A stretch of 64,000 nt of DNA from Rhodohalobacter sp. SW132 (GTDB taxonomy: Bacteria; Bacteroidota; Rhodothermia; Balneolales; Balneolaceae): contig NZ_QUOK01000001.1 of NCBI RefSeq assembly GCF_003390325.1, forward strand, positions 992,001 to 1,056,000. The letters run 5' to 3'. The notes below the pieces were generated by a model that was not told the DNA's origin, made no database searches, and saw only the letters and a program-made list of their open reading frames with translations. Positions 19,751 through 27,457 of the stretch are shown here, piece by piece. How positions within the stretch are numbered: position 1 is the first letter of the stretch; every line of letters starts with the position of its first letter. The position numbers and the translations under genes are program-made.

Positions 19751-19794
19751 CCCCCTTCGAAGGGGGAGAGCGAACGGAGTGAGCAGGGGGATGA
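19751..19794 (+). repeat. CCCCCTTCGAAGGGGG family repeat, left of the 660-residue gene
   Basis: CCCCCTTCGAAGGGGGA at 19751-19767 followed by GAGCGAACGGAGTGAGCAGG and GGGATGA. It is the inverse of the copy at 22211-22255, so the gene at 20063-22045 is framed by an inverted pair about 2.5 kb apart. Confidence 0.75.
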
Positions 19795-19865
19795 TCAATG
19801 CAGTTATGCATGGTCCAAAATTTGATTTCTGAGCACAATTAATTTGATCATTGTGTAAATGGAGA

Positions 19866-19917
19866 ACACCCCTCAAGAGAAAAGCTGAATGCTTTTCTCT
19901 ATCTCCCCTCGAGGTGA
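19866..19917 (+). repeat. Short copy of the ACACCCCTC/CCCCTC repeat with a 9-bp hairpin
   Basis: ACACCCCTCAAGAG is followed by a perfect hairpin GAGAAAAGC/GCTTTTCTC (19877-19885 / 19891-19899) and then CTCCCCTCGAGGTGAGA. It resembles the arms of the palindromes at 23483-23871 and 58305-58525. Confidence 0.55.
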
Positions 19918-19936
19918 GATCTAACTAAGTCACCGC

Positions 19937-19970
19937 AGACCTCCAAGGTTTAAAAAAACCTTGGAGGTCT
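19937..19970 (+). terminator. 15-bp perfect hairpin after the ATP-grasp gene
   Basis: AGACCTCCAAGGTTT (19937-19951) pairs fully with AAACCTTGGAGGTCT (19956-19970) around an AAAA loop. No T-run follows, so it may be a dispersed hairpin of the type common in Bacteroidota rather than a true terminator. It lies between the ATP-grasp and the 660-residue genes and could uncouple their expression. Confidence 0.45.
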
Positions 19971-20062
19971 ATATTACCCTAAAGATATTTGAAACAATTG
20001 GGGGCAACATTAACTTCACTACAGCAGTACCAAAAATTTAAAACCCCGAGAAAAAGAGTCAT

Positions 20063-22045
20063 TTGAAAAAAAACAGTAAACAAATACCCAAGGGCGTACG
20101 AACTAAATTTTATGAAACGCTTGAAAACTTCAGGGAAGCTACACCCCTGTTAGCTGAGGGACACAAAAAGAAACTACTCAGCAGCCTCGATCTTTTGACA
20201 GATACAGAGGATGGTGTTCAGTTTTTATACGATAACATCAGTGACCTTGTCGATGCCGGAATATTTAAAGATACGATGTGGGATGATCCTGCACGTTTGG
20301 TGCCTTCTCTCGTAGGCGGTACGCTGAAAGCAGGGGATCATACTACCATTGTTGAAGTATTAAGTGAGCTGCGAATGCTGGCGATTGCTGAGGGAACCAT
20401 CAAACAGAAAAGTTTCTCTGCTGGTAAAGCCAAAACCTTTCTTGAAGAAGCACTGGTAAATAATATCGACCTTATTTTTCCGGGCGGATCGGAGGAGGAC
20501 AGAAATCTGGATGCCGATACGAGGAAAAAAATAAGTGTACTGTTTCATTATTTAACGGATCAAATCTCCATACAGAAGATTAAGGGTAGGCTTGCAAAAG
20601 AGATTGAGCTGATTTGTGCACAGCGTCCCGTGGTAACAGGCCGTGTTCTGGAGATCATCTCCACGGTGAAAAACGAGATGGAGCTTTCAGCGGAAAGTGA
20701 CGACGACCGGCGACTGAAATACTACGTGAACTCGGTTTACAGCCCTTCTGAAAAAGCGGGAGAGCTCGATCCTGATGAGTACAAATCTTACCTCGAACAG
20801 GTGAAACGAAAAGAGATTGTCCATGAGTGCGAGCAGCTGGCCGATACCATGCATGAAACGGGCCTGGCCACGGAATATCACGCACTATTACTGAACCATG
20901 TGGCGAATGAGGGATCTCTTGTGAAGCTTGCACTGGGTCTTGACAACGTTGGAAAAGCAGAGCTGGACAAACACCGAAAATTTGTGACTGAGTTGATCCA
21001 GAGAGTGATTCATCCCGAAACGGCACGATCCTGCTATGGACTCGCAAAACTTCTGGAACGCTCGCTGTTGTCTCATCAGCCGGTAAAAAGCGGGTTGCAG
21101 CGAATTATGGGAATGGAACTTCATAAAGAAGTTGCGAAAAATATTCGTAAGTCCCGGGAGAACAGTACGCTTGATCCCTCCCATATTTTAACAGCTGAAT
21201 GCCTGGGAATTTTAGGTCAGCCGCTTGGTGTGGGTCAGGGCTGGAACCCGACCTGCCAGTCGGCCCGGGGCATCAGTTTATGGAGCAGTCACGCTCCCGG
21301 AAAACTATTAAGAATGGTGGAAAGTGCAGCGAAATCAAACAGCCTGTCGATGCGGTTCGAGGGGGATGTGATCAAATCGGAAGAGCAAATTCTTGGACTC
21401 GTAAAGGAGCTGGATTACAACCTGGATGCTGTGTCGGTTGTGCTGGTTCCTCATCTGGATAAAATCTACAACGAAATGATGCGGCGTGCGGCAAACCGGG
21501 CGGATGACCCCCACAAATGGGTGAACCCGGCGATGTATGGTCACTGGATCCCTACAGGGTTTATTTCCGCATATGATTACCTGACCAACTCGATCAAAGA
21601 ATATGAAAAATTTATCCGGACGTTTTACATTACACATCACCCCGAATATAATGGAGGCAACGACCTTGCTTATCCAAACCCGGTGGGAATTTTTCTGACG
21701 TCATCCACAGGAAAGCTGATTGGATTTCACGCGGTCTCCATTCTTCGTGTTCGTAAAGTGAAGGGACAGGTGCGGGTGTTTATTCTGAACCCCAACAATG
21801 AGGGGCGCCAGCGGTGGCAGGAGAATATGAGGCCAACCGTTGCCGGGAACGGGGAGCGTGCCGGGGAATCATCCCTGCCGTTTCATCAGTTTGCATCGCG
21901 TCTTTATGCATATCACTTTAACCAGTCTGATATCGACGATCTAAACAAAGTGAGCAAAGAAGAAGTTGATAAAGTAACGGAGCTGGCAAAATCCAGCTGG
22001 GGCGAATCCTATCAGTGGATGGAGCCGGCGGGTATTAAGTTGTGA
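20063..22045 (+). CDS. Large protein with a putative papain-like Cys-His-Asn domain
   Basis: I do not recognise a named family for this 660-residue protein. Its first ~370 residues are mostly helical and charged. The C-terminal part has the geometry of a papain-like (clan CA) cysteine peptidase: Gln392 lies six residues before Cys398 in GQGWNPTCQSARGISLWS, as Gln19 and Cys25 do in papain; His556 is in GFHAVSIL, like the HAV motif after papain's His; Asn576 or Asn578 follows 20-22 residues later in FILNPNNEG. Such a fold may hydrolyse amides or act as a transpeptidase. No signal peptide or membrane segment is seen, so it is likely cytosolic. The start (TTG at 20063) is uncertain by a few codons. 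It lies between the ATP-grasp and racemase genes and is framed by inverted repeats. Confidence 0.72.
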   Translation: MKKNSKQIPKGVRTKFYETLENFREATPLLAEGHKKKLLSSLDLLTDTEDGVQFLYDNISDLVDAGIFKDTMWDDPARLVPSLVGGTLKAGDHTTIVEVLSELRMLAIAEGTIKQKSFSAGKAKTFLEEALVNNIDLIFPGGSEEDRNLDADTRKKISVLFHYLTDQISIQKIKGRLAKEIELICAQRPVVTGRVLEIISTVKNEMELSAESDDDRRLKYYVNSVYSPSEKAGELDPDEYKSYLEQVKRKEIVHECEQLADTMHETGLATEYHALLLNHVANEGSLVKLALGLDNVGKAELDKHRKFVTELIQRVIHPETARSCYGLAKLLERSLLSHQPVKSGLQRIMGMELHKEVAKNIRKSRENSTLDPSHILTAECLGILGQPLGVGQGWNPTCQSARGISLWSSHAPGKLLRMVESAAKSNSLSMRFEGDVIKSEEQILGLVKELDYNLDAVSVVLVPHLDKIYNEMMRRAANRADDPHKWVNPAMYGHWIPTGFISAYDYLTNSIKEYEKFIRTFYITHHPEYNGGNDLAYPNPVGIFLTSSTGKLIGFHAVSILRVRKVKGQVRVFILNPNNEGRQRWQENMRPTVAGNGERAGESSLPFHQFASRLYAYHFNQSDIDDLNKVSKEEVDKVTELAKSSWGESYQWMEPAGIKL

Positions 22046-22052
22046 GATTCTA

Positions 22053-22073
22053 CCCCCCCCCCCCCCCCCCCCC
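22053..22073. repeat. 21-bp poly-C tract
   Basis: A run of 21 C followed directly by seven A, eight bases after the stop of the 660-residue gene. Length-variable tracts can affect transcription or simply be sequencing artefacts; it is outside any reading frame. Confidence 0.85.
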
Positions 22074-22080
22074 AAAAAAA

Positions 22081-22121
22081 TCAAGTCCCGTTAGTGCGCG
22101 ACAGTGAAGGGGTGGGGGGCG
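22081..22121 (+). repeat. TCAAGTCCCGTTAG module shared with 51982-52024
   Basis: TCAAGTCCCGTTAG and GCGCGA, then AGTGAAGGGGTGGGGGG. The reverse complement of 51982-52024 reads nearly the same (TCAAGTCCCGTTAG, GCGCGA, AGGGAGGGGACGGGGG). It is probably a fragment of a longer dispersed element. Confidence 0.6.
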
Positions 22122-22210
22122 TAACACGTTCAGTGATTGAGCTGGGAGGAATAACTCTGTATACTTTGATATATTTTTGAAACCTTGTAAAGCTTATAAT
22201 CATTACAAAA

Positions 22211-22255
22211 CATCCCCCGGCTCACTCCGCTCGCTTCCCCCTTCGAAGGGGGACT
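22211..22255 (-). repeat. CCCCCTTCGAAGGGGG family repeat, right of the 660-residue gene
   Basis: CATCCCCC, GGCTCACTCCGCTCGCTT, then CCCCCTTCGAAGGGGGA. This is the inverse of the copy at 19751-19794 with few changes. It lies 40 bases before the racemase start. Confidence 0.75.
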
Positions 22256-22294
22256 TTCCTAATAGAACCCATAAACTAAATCATACCACTGAAA

Positions 22295-23452
22295 ATGGTC
22301 CGTCACTCTTCAAGAATCGAACTGAGCCTGGCGGCTCTGAAACAGAATATAAATTTCATACGAAAGAAGATCGGTACGGATGCCATCTTTTCCTCCGTTG
22401 TGAAGGCAGATGCGTTTGGTCACGGGATCGGCACATTTGTACCCATGGCGGAGAAAGCCGGCATCAGGCATTTTTCCGTGGCATCGAGCTACGAGGCGTG
22501 GGAGGTCAGCGAAGCCCGAACGAAAGAGAGCACAATCATGATCATGGGAATTTTGTATGATGATGATATGGAGTGGGTCATCAAAAATGAGGTTGAGTTT
22601 TTTGTGTTTGATCTTCCCAGACTGAAAAAAGCGAAAGCTGCGGCCGAAATGATTGGTAAAAAGGCAATTATTCATCTCGAAGTGGAGACAGGCGGAAACC
22701 GGACCGGTTTGGAGGAATCAAAGCTTGATGAGGCCCTTGAATATATTAAGCAACATTCTGAGTGGATCCGGTTTGAAGGATTTTGCACGCATTATGCTGG
22801 GATTGAGTCTCTTTCAAATCAATTTCGGACCAGGAAGCAGCTGGACAAGTTCGAAAAGCTTTATGAGCGGACAACGCAGAGCGGTATTGAACCAAACCTG
22901 AAACACACAGCCTGTTCAGCCGCAGCTCTTGCTTTCCCGGAAACGGTGATGGACCTCGTACGGATCGGCACAGCACATTACGGTATGTGGCCCAGTCCTG
23001 ATATTTACAACGTACACTTGCAGCAGACAGGTAAAAAAAGGGATGCCCCGTTAAAGCGCGTACTGACCTGGAAGACCGATGTGATGCACATCAAGGAGAT
23101 CAAAAAAGATGAGTTTGTGGGATACGGAACGAGCTACCAGGCTCCCCGCGATATGAAGATTGCCGTGCTGCCGCTGGGCTACAGCAACGGCTACCCGAGA
23201 ACGCTTTCCAACCGTGGAGAAGTGATAATTCGCGGTAAAAAAGCTCCGGTTGTTGGGCTGATCAATATGAATGTGTTTATGGTGGATGTAAGCCACAATG
23301 AAAATGTTGAAGTAGGCGATGAAGTGGTACTGATCGGCCGGCAGAAAAATCATGTGATCAGTATCCGGTCCTTTTCAGAGTTTACCAACGCTATTAACAA
23401 TGAGCTGGTGAGCCGGCTTCCGGATGCAATACCGCGCGTTGCGGTTAAGTGA
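22295..23452 (+). CDS. alr: Alanine racemase-like PLP enzyme
   Basis: A 385-residue fold-type III PLP enzyme. The PLP lysine is Lys37 in VVKADAFGHG; the catalytic tyrosine of the other subunit's C-terminal domain fits Tyr277 in VGYGTSYQAP; VRIGTAHYGMWPS and LINMNVFMVDVS take the places of the family's RPGIALYG and GRICMDQLMVDV motifs. The last one departs from consensus (INMN for ICMD), so substrate may not be alanine. Length is that of a normal Alr. It catalyses L/D interconversion of an amino acid, in the cytosol. It is the last gene of the co-oriented ATP-grasp locus. Whether it is the cell's housekeeping racemase cannot be told from the window. Confidence 0.87.
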   Translation: MVRHSSRIELSLAALKQNINFIRKKIGTDAIFSSVVKADAFGHGIGTFVPMAEKAGIRHFSVASSYEAWEVSEARTKESTIMIMGILYDDDMEWVIKNEVEFFVFDLPRLKKAKAAAEMIGKKAIIHLEVETGGNRTGLEESKLDEALEYIKQHSEWIRFEGFCTHYAGIESLSNQFRTRKQLDKFEKLYERTTQSGIEPNLKHTACSAAALAFPETVMDLVRIGTAHYGMWPSPDIYNVHLQQTGKKRDAPLKRVLTWKTDVMHIKEIKKDEFVGYGTSYQAPRDMKIAVLPLGYSNGYPRTLSNRGEVIIRGKKAPVVGLINMNVFMVDVSHNENVEVGDEVVLIGRQKNHVISIRSFSEFTNAINNELVSRLPDAIPRVAVK

Positions 23453-23482
23453 GTACTATTTACTTTCAACTACAATAGGTAT

Positions 23483-23871
23483 TAACCTCAGTTCGATTAT
23501 AGATAAAAGTCTCCCCTAAAGAGGCTGTGAGGAAATTGTTTTCCAAAGAAAATGCACTTAAATAAATGGTTCTACAGGAATTCTTGTGGGTTAATTTTGT
23601 CGGCGAAGGAATCCCCTCTTGAGAGGGGTATGTGAAGACAAATATCCGCCGGCGGCGGAGGATTTGTCAAACGAGGGGTGTGTCCCGGAATGCCAGTATT
23701 AAGTAACAAGATGAATCAAATAGCGAACACACCCCTCGTCAGTCAACAAATCACGACAAGTCGTGTTTTTGACTAACTTTTCCCCTCTCAAGAGGGGATT
23801 CCGTTGCTACTACTTTTGATTTACCCACAAAAATTCCTGTAGAACCTATTTATTAATAGAACTCAGGTTAT
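23483..23871. repeat. 389-bp imperfect palindrome (MITE-like)
   Basis: Nested inverted arms: TAACCTCAGTTCGATTAT at the left end against the inverse at 23852-23871; GGTTCTACAGGAATTCTTG (from 23567) against its inverse at 23827-23848; GGAATCCCCTCTTGAGAGGGG's perfect 21-bp partner pair at 23608-23628 and 23782-23802; and GAGGGGTGTGTC against AACACACCCCTC near the centre. No gene is contained. It also carries GTGAGGAAATTGTTTTCC (23526-), which recurs at 51901-. Related arms lie at 51879-52121, 58305-58525 and 19866-19917. Confidence 0.85.
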
Positions 23872-23883
23872 TAGTTTTTTATA

Positions 23884-24708
23884 TCAAGAAGCCGGTTTTT
23901 TTGCATATGCAACCACAAACTCTCCGGGAACCTCATATCCGCTTCCAACCCGGAACGGTTCAATAGAATCGAGGTACTCCTGGTGAATTTCCGCTTTGAT
24001 TTGATCATCGAACTTCTGGTAGGCCAGGGCAACCGCTCCCCCATCAAACGCCGCCATCAGGGCTACTTTATCATTTGGATAGTCAAGGGTGACGCTCATC
24101 CGTTCAACTTCAATTTTCTCAAAACCGGCCGATTGTAATGAGTTTCGGAGTGTATCACCGGTCCCCTGTTGGAAGAACATCGGGCAGACATCCGAGGCAA
24201 CGCGCTTATCCACAATCGGGAATAGTTCTGCCCAGCCGCAATTTTTCCGTTCACCCCAGATAGCCACAACTGCCCTTCCTCCAGGTTTTAATACTCGATG
24301 CATCTCTTTTAAGGCCTTTGCGGGAAACGGAAAATACATCAAACCGAGGCTGCAAATGGCCGCATCGAACTGGTTATCTTCGAAATCGAGCTGTTCGGCA
24401 TCCATTCGCTGAAATTGAATATTTGATGATGAATTCCCATTGGTCAGCTTCCTCGCCTCATCGATCATCTTTTCGGAAAGATCGGTTGCGATCACTTTGC
24501 CTCCATTGGCAACCTGACGAGCAGCGCGAAGGGTAACCAGTCCCGTTCCGCAGGAGGTTTCCAACACCTTTTCTCCTAGTTGCAGGTCAGCTATTTCAAG
24601 CAGCTTATCTTGTGCCGGCTTTAGCTGAGCTTTCCAAGAATCGTCATAAAATTTCGCGGCTTTGTCCCAGCCGTATCGTTGAACGCGTCGCTGTAATTGT
24701 GGTTCCAT
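23884..24708 (-). CDS. Class I SAM-dependent methyltransferase (UbiE-like)
   Basis: A 274-residue soluble protein. The SAM-binding motif I reads KVLETSCGTGLVTL, followed by KVIATDLSEKMI (motif II acid loop), the DAEQLDF adenine loop, and MHRVLKPGGRAVVAIWG (motif post III). This is the layout of UbiE/COQ5-type small-molecule methyltransferases; the acceptor is unknown. The N-terminal RYGWDKAAKFYDDSW helix is typical of the group. It is the first of five such enzymes in the window. Downstream on the same strand there is only the long palindrome. Confidence 0.9.
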   Translation of the reverse strand: MEPQLQRRVQRYGWDKAAKFYDDSWKAQLKPAQDKLLEIADLQLGEKVLETSCGTGLVTLRAARQVANGGKVIATDLSEKMIDEARKLTNGNSSSNIQFQRMDAEQLDFEDNQFDAAICSLGLMYFPFPAKALKEMHRVLKPGGRAVVAIWGERKNCGWAELFPIVDKRVASDVCPMFFQQGTGDTLRNSLQSAGFEKIEVERMSVTLDYPNDKVALMAAFDGGAVALAYQKFDDQIKAEIHQEYLDSIEPFRVGSGYEVPGEFVVAYAKKPAS

Positions 24709-24854
24709 GTTGGTTTAGGGTTGAGTTGTAAGTGTTGAAAAGTGAGAAGGGAAAAGTGAAAGGTGAAAAGTGAAAAAAGTTTACCACTCAAAAAGTGTAT
24801 TTCAGGTGCAGCTGTGTCTCCTTTTAGATATTTATCACTCATAATTTTTATACG

Positions 24855-25400
24855 CTACGAAATTTTTTGCCTTTTCCCTTTTGACCTTTCCCTTTTCGCT
24901 ATTTTTACTTCCCGTTCAATTTTCATAGGCTTCCTGAAATTGGCCAGGATCGGGCTGTGATCATCTGCCGTTTTAATCATTTCATGAATGTCATCTTCCG
25001 AAGCCGGACTTTCGATCGTAACGGTATATCTCATCTCTGTATATCCCGGTTCAGCGTTATCGATTCCAAAGTTACCCCGTGCATCCACATCGGCTTCCAC
25101 ATCCACCTCCAAATGATCGATCCGTATATCCATCTGTGCCGCCCAGATTGCGTATCCAATAGCGAGACAACTTCCAAGGGATGCTCTGTAGAATATACCC
25201 GGCCCGGGACCTTCATCATTCCCGCCCTGCTGTTTGCCAACATCGGCAGTAAATTTCCAGTGTTTGTGTTCCACTTCGCATGACGTGCCGTTTGTGAGCC
25301 GAATCTTCGTTGATGTTGTGTACTGACCTTTTTCAGGTTTCAGGTTCAGTAGTTTAACATTGCGTTCAAAGGCGTTTTTGATGGTTTTTGTATCTGCCAT
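24855..25400 (-). CDS. OsmC family protein with one of the two peroxidatic cysteines
   Basis: A 181-residue cytosolic protein of the OsmC/Ohr superfamily, which usually reduces organic hydroperoxides with two cysteines. Cys78 in ASLGSCLAIGYAI is the first; at the place of the second, DHSPILANF has His-Ser instead of Cys, so a classical Ohr mechanism is unlikely and a YhfA-like role is more probable. The last ~15 residues (KRERSKGKRQKIS) are encoded by AG-rich repeat-like sequence and may be a recent extension. The start codon is preceded by the AGCCGA-N15-CTATCA motif at 25471-25497. Confidence 0.88.
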   Translation of the reverse strand: MADTKTIKNAFERNVKLLNLKPEKGQYTTSTKIRLTNGTSCEVEHKHWKFTADVGKQQGGNDEGPGPGIFYRASLGSCLAIGYAIWAAQMDIRIDHLEVDVEADVDARGNFGIDNAEPGYTEMRYTVTIESPASEDDIHEMIKTADDHSPILANFRKPMKIEREVKIAKRERSKGKRQKIS

Positions 25401-25470
25401 AAGTGACTGTTTGATGATGTTTTGTAACGGAATTGCCGATTATGTAAACCGACATGCATCTACTTATAAA

Positions 25471-25497
25471 AGCCGAAAAAATGGAGGGGTTCTATCA
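25471..25497 (-). promoter_or_regulatory. Two-part motif upstream of osmC-like gene (copy A)
   Basis: On the plus strand AGCCGA (25471-25476), 15 bases, CTATCA (25492-25497); read on the minus strand TGATAG-N15-TCGGCT followed by TTTTA. The 15-base spacing is the same in copies B (34839) and C (42245). It lies 70 bases upstream of the OsmC start. It may be a promoter for an alternative sigma factor or a two-site operator. Confidence 0.5.
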
Positions 25498-25573
25498 TCA
25501 AAAAGACACCGATGGCACGAATATGTATATCAATGATTCTTAACAGGTGATTGGTTCAGAAAAATACCGCATG

Positions 25574-26395
25574 TTATTTATGAGCAATAATCATGAAAGT
25601 CTCCATCGGAAAAACCACTCCCTGGTCGTCTGTATAGGACTCGAGTGATCTGTTCAAATCAGTAACCAGCTTCTTTCGCCTCTCCGAATCCATCGTTTCG
25701 ATTTCCTCGGCGAGTGGTGAGCTGGCGGCTTCGCGTCTCAAAAACTCTTCGGGTGACGGATATAGCATGGAGATGATGTCAAGATGGATTTGTAAGTCCA
25801 CAAATCCTGCTTCTGATACCATGTTTCGTATTGTTTTTTGATTCCAGTCAGGGAACGGCGATCGCATCATGGTTCCGGCTGTTTCTCCGGCATGTTCTTC
25901 CAGTTCATCAGCCAGGATTTTGTAAGCCGGATTGAAATGAATGGATCGCAGGATGTTGAGCGCTAACGTTCCTCTTGGTTTGAGAACCCTTTGCATCTCC
26001 AATAATACTTGTTGTGGTTCCGGAAAAAACTGCATCGCCTGCTGGCAGAACAGGTGGTCGAAACGATTATTCTCAAACGGAAGTTGGCCAGCATCACCCT
26101 GTTTCCATTCGATCTCCAAACCTTCCTTCTCCGCCATTTCGGAAGCTTTGTTGAGCATCTGAGGGTTGATGTCGAGTCCGGTTACCCCGGTATCATTCCC
26201 GGCTTTTGCAGCCGCTGTTCGGGCAACAATTCCCGTTCCGCAGGCGACATCCAGGATGGTGCTGCCGGGTGCGGGTGATGAAAGGGTCACAAGTTTTTCA
26301 GCCCACGGTTTAAAGAAACCGGGCACAAGATATTCTTCGTAAGCGGCCGGACTGTCACCGGCTATTTGCCAAGAATCTATTTCTGTAGTTTGCAT
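25574..26395 (-). CDS. Class I SAM-dependent methyltransferase
   Basis: The ATG at 26395 is preferred (the 18 residues further upstream are an AT-rich run). Length 273 residues. Motif I STILDVACGTGIVAR, then VTGLDINPQMLNKA, GDAGQLPFENNRFD and MQRVLKPRGTLALNI. This is the same methyltransferase-11/UbiE type as the gene at 23884, with low overall similarity. Substrate unknown. It precedes the OsmC gene on the same strand by 173 bases, and follows the GNAT gene by 76 bases, so a loose GNAT-methyltransferase unit is possible. Confidence 0.9.
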   Translation of the reverse strand: MQTTEIDSWQIAGDSPAAYEEYLVPGFFKPWAEKLVTLSSPAPGSTILDVACGTGIVARTAAAKAGNDTGVTGLDINPQMLNKASEMAEKEGLEIEWKQGDAGQLPFENNRFDHLFCQQAMQFFPEPQQVLLEMQRVLKPRGTLALNILRSIHFNPAYKILADELEEHAGETAGTMMRSPFPDWNQKTIRNMVSEAGFVDLQIHLDIISMLYPSPEEFLRREAASSPLAEEIETMDSERRKKLVTDLNRSLESYTDDQGVVFPMETFMIIAHK

Positions 26396-26471
26396 AATGT
26401 TCTTCTGTGTTTTATAAATTATGATTTTTATTAAATAATTATATTTCAAACACTTAGCGAGTTTATTTTCT

Positions 26472-27083
26472 CTACATTGGATAGCGTATCATCGGGAAAA
26501 GCGGCGGTGAGTCATCGACCTGTATAACGCCGAGCACTTTAAATCCGTGACGTTCATAAAGAGGTTTGTTCTTAGGATTCGTATTCTCGAGATAGGCGAT
26601 GCTTCCCTGCTGGTCGATGAGTTCAAGGCCGTATTGAAGCAGTGCTGTTCCATATCCTTGGCCCTGTTTTGCGGGGTCTGTACCAATCAACGGCAGATGC
26701 CAGTGCGGCTCATCAGGCTGATAACGCTCCATCTGCTCAAGTACAGCCATTACGGTTTGGATTTTTGATTCATCAGCACTTTTATGGATCAGGTTCACCA
26801 GGTCTTCTTCATTGGGATGGAAATCAGGAGGCAGCCACAGAGCGACTCCCGAATAACCGCCAGCCTGGTGGGCAGAATTTTGTTCAAATGCATTACCGCC
26901 AAAAGCTTTAAAAAAATCAAAAGCGTAGGTTTGATACTGTAGTGGATCGGGATACAGGAATCGCAGTTGCGGATCAGAGGAAAATGCCAAAACAATCGTT
27001 TCAATCGCCCTGGTACGGTCTTTGGCATTCACTTTCTTGATTTCTGAACTGCTCAGCTCTTGTTCTATCAGTTGTTCTTTCAT
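26472..27083 (-). CDS. GNAT family N-acetyltransferase
   Basis: A 203-residue cytosolic acetyltransferase. The acetyl-CoA pyrophosphate loop is visible as PLIGTDPAKQGQGYGTALL (Q140-G-Q-G-Y-G145), and the end of the fold as LYERHGFKVLGV. The N-terminal half includes ALWLPPDFHP, common in a GNAT subgroup near toxin/antibiotic-type acetyltransferases. Acceptor substrate cannot be read. It is 76 bases upstream of the methyltransferase at 25574-26395 on the same strand. Confidence 0.88.
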   Translation of the reverse strand: MKEQLIEQELSSSEIKKVNAKDRTRAIETIVLAFSSDPQLRFLYPDPLQYQTYAFDFFKAFGGNAFEQNSAHQAGGYSGVALWLPPDFHPNEEDLVNLIHKSADESKIQTVMAVLEQMERYQPDEPHWHLPLIGTDPAKQGQGYGTALLQYGLELIDQQGSIAYLENTNPKNKPLYERHGFKVLGVIQVDDSPPLFPMIRYPM

Positions 27084-27457
27084 TTTTCTGTATGAGTTGT
27101 TTTATTTTTCAATTGAATTTCATTGCTCTTGCTTGTTACAAAGTATAGGAAGATCAGAATCACAAATCATGAGTGCCAGCACGTATTTTCAACACGCAGA
27201 CACGCAGCAGGAGAAAAGGTGAGAAACTTAAAGAAAGTGTGCGAATCCCTTTGAGGTGTCAGGTACAGAGTTCATGGCAGGCATAGGTTAAAGCAAGGCT
27301 CACGTATGTGAAAAGTGGTCGTGAAATTGTAGTCGAATCCTCCTATAATAGAAATCCATAGGGGGCAAATTACAAATTCATACTTCAGCTGTTCCGTAAC
27401 TCTTAAAAGGTCAGATATATTCTGTCTGTAAAAACATCAACACAAAATTTCACCATT
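27084..27457. other. 374-bp divergent intergenic region
   Basis: Between the GNAT (minus) and oxidoreductase (plus) genes. A short AACACGCAGACACGCAG stretch (about 27189-27206) resembles low-complexity dispersed repeats of Bacteroidota. Both promoters should lie here; no clear motif is recognised and no gene is seen. Confidence 0.35.

Noticed and set aside
22177-22560. 127-residue frame overlapping the racemase start
   Set aside because: It is in another frame of the racemase gene and includes the repeat at 22211-22255.
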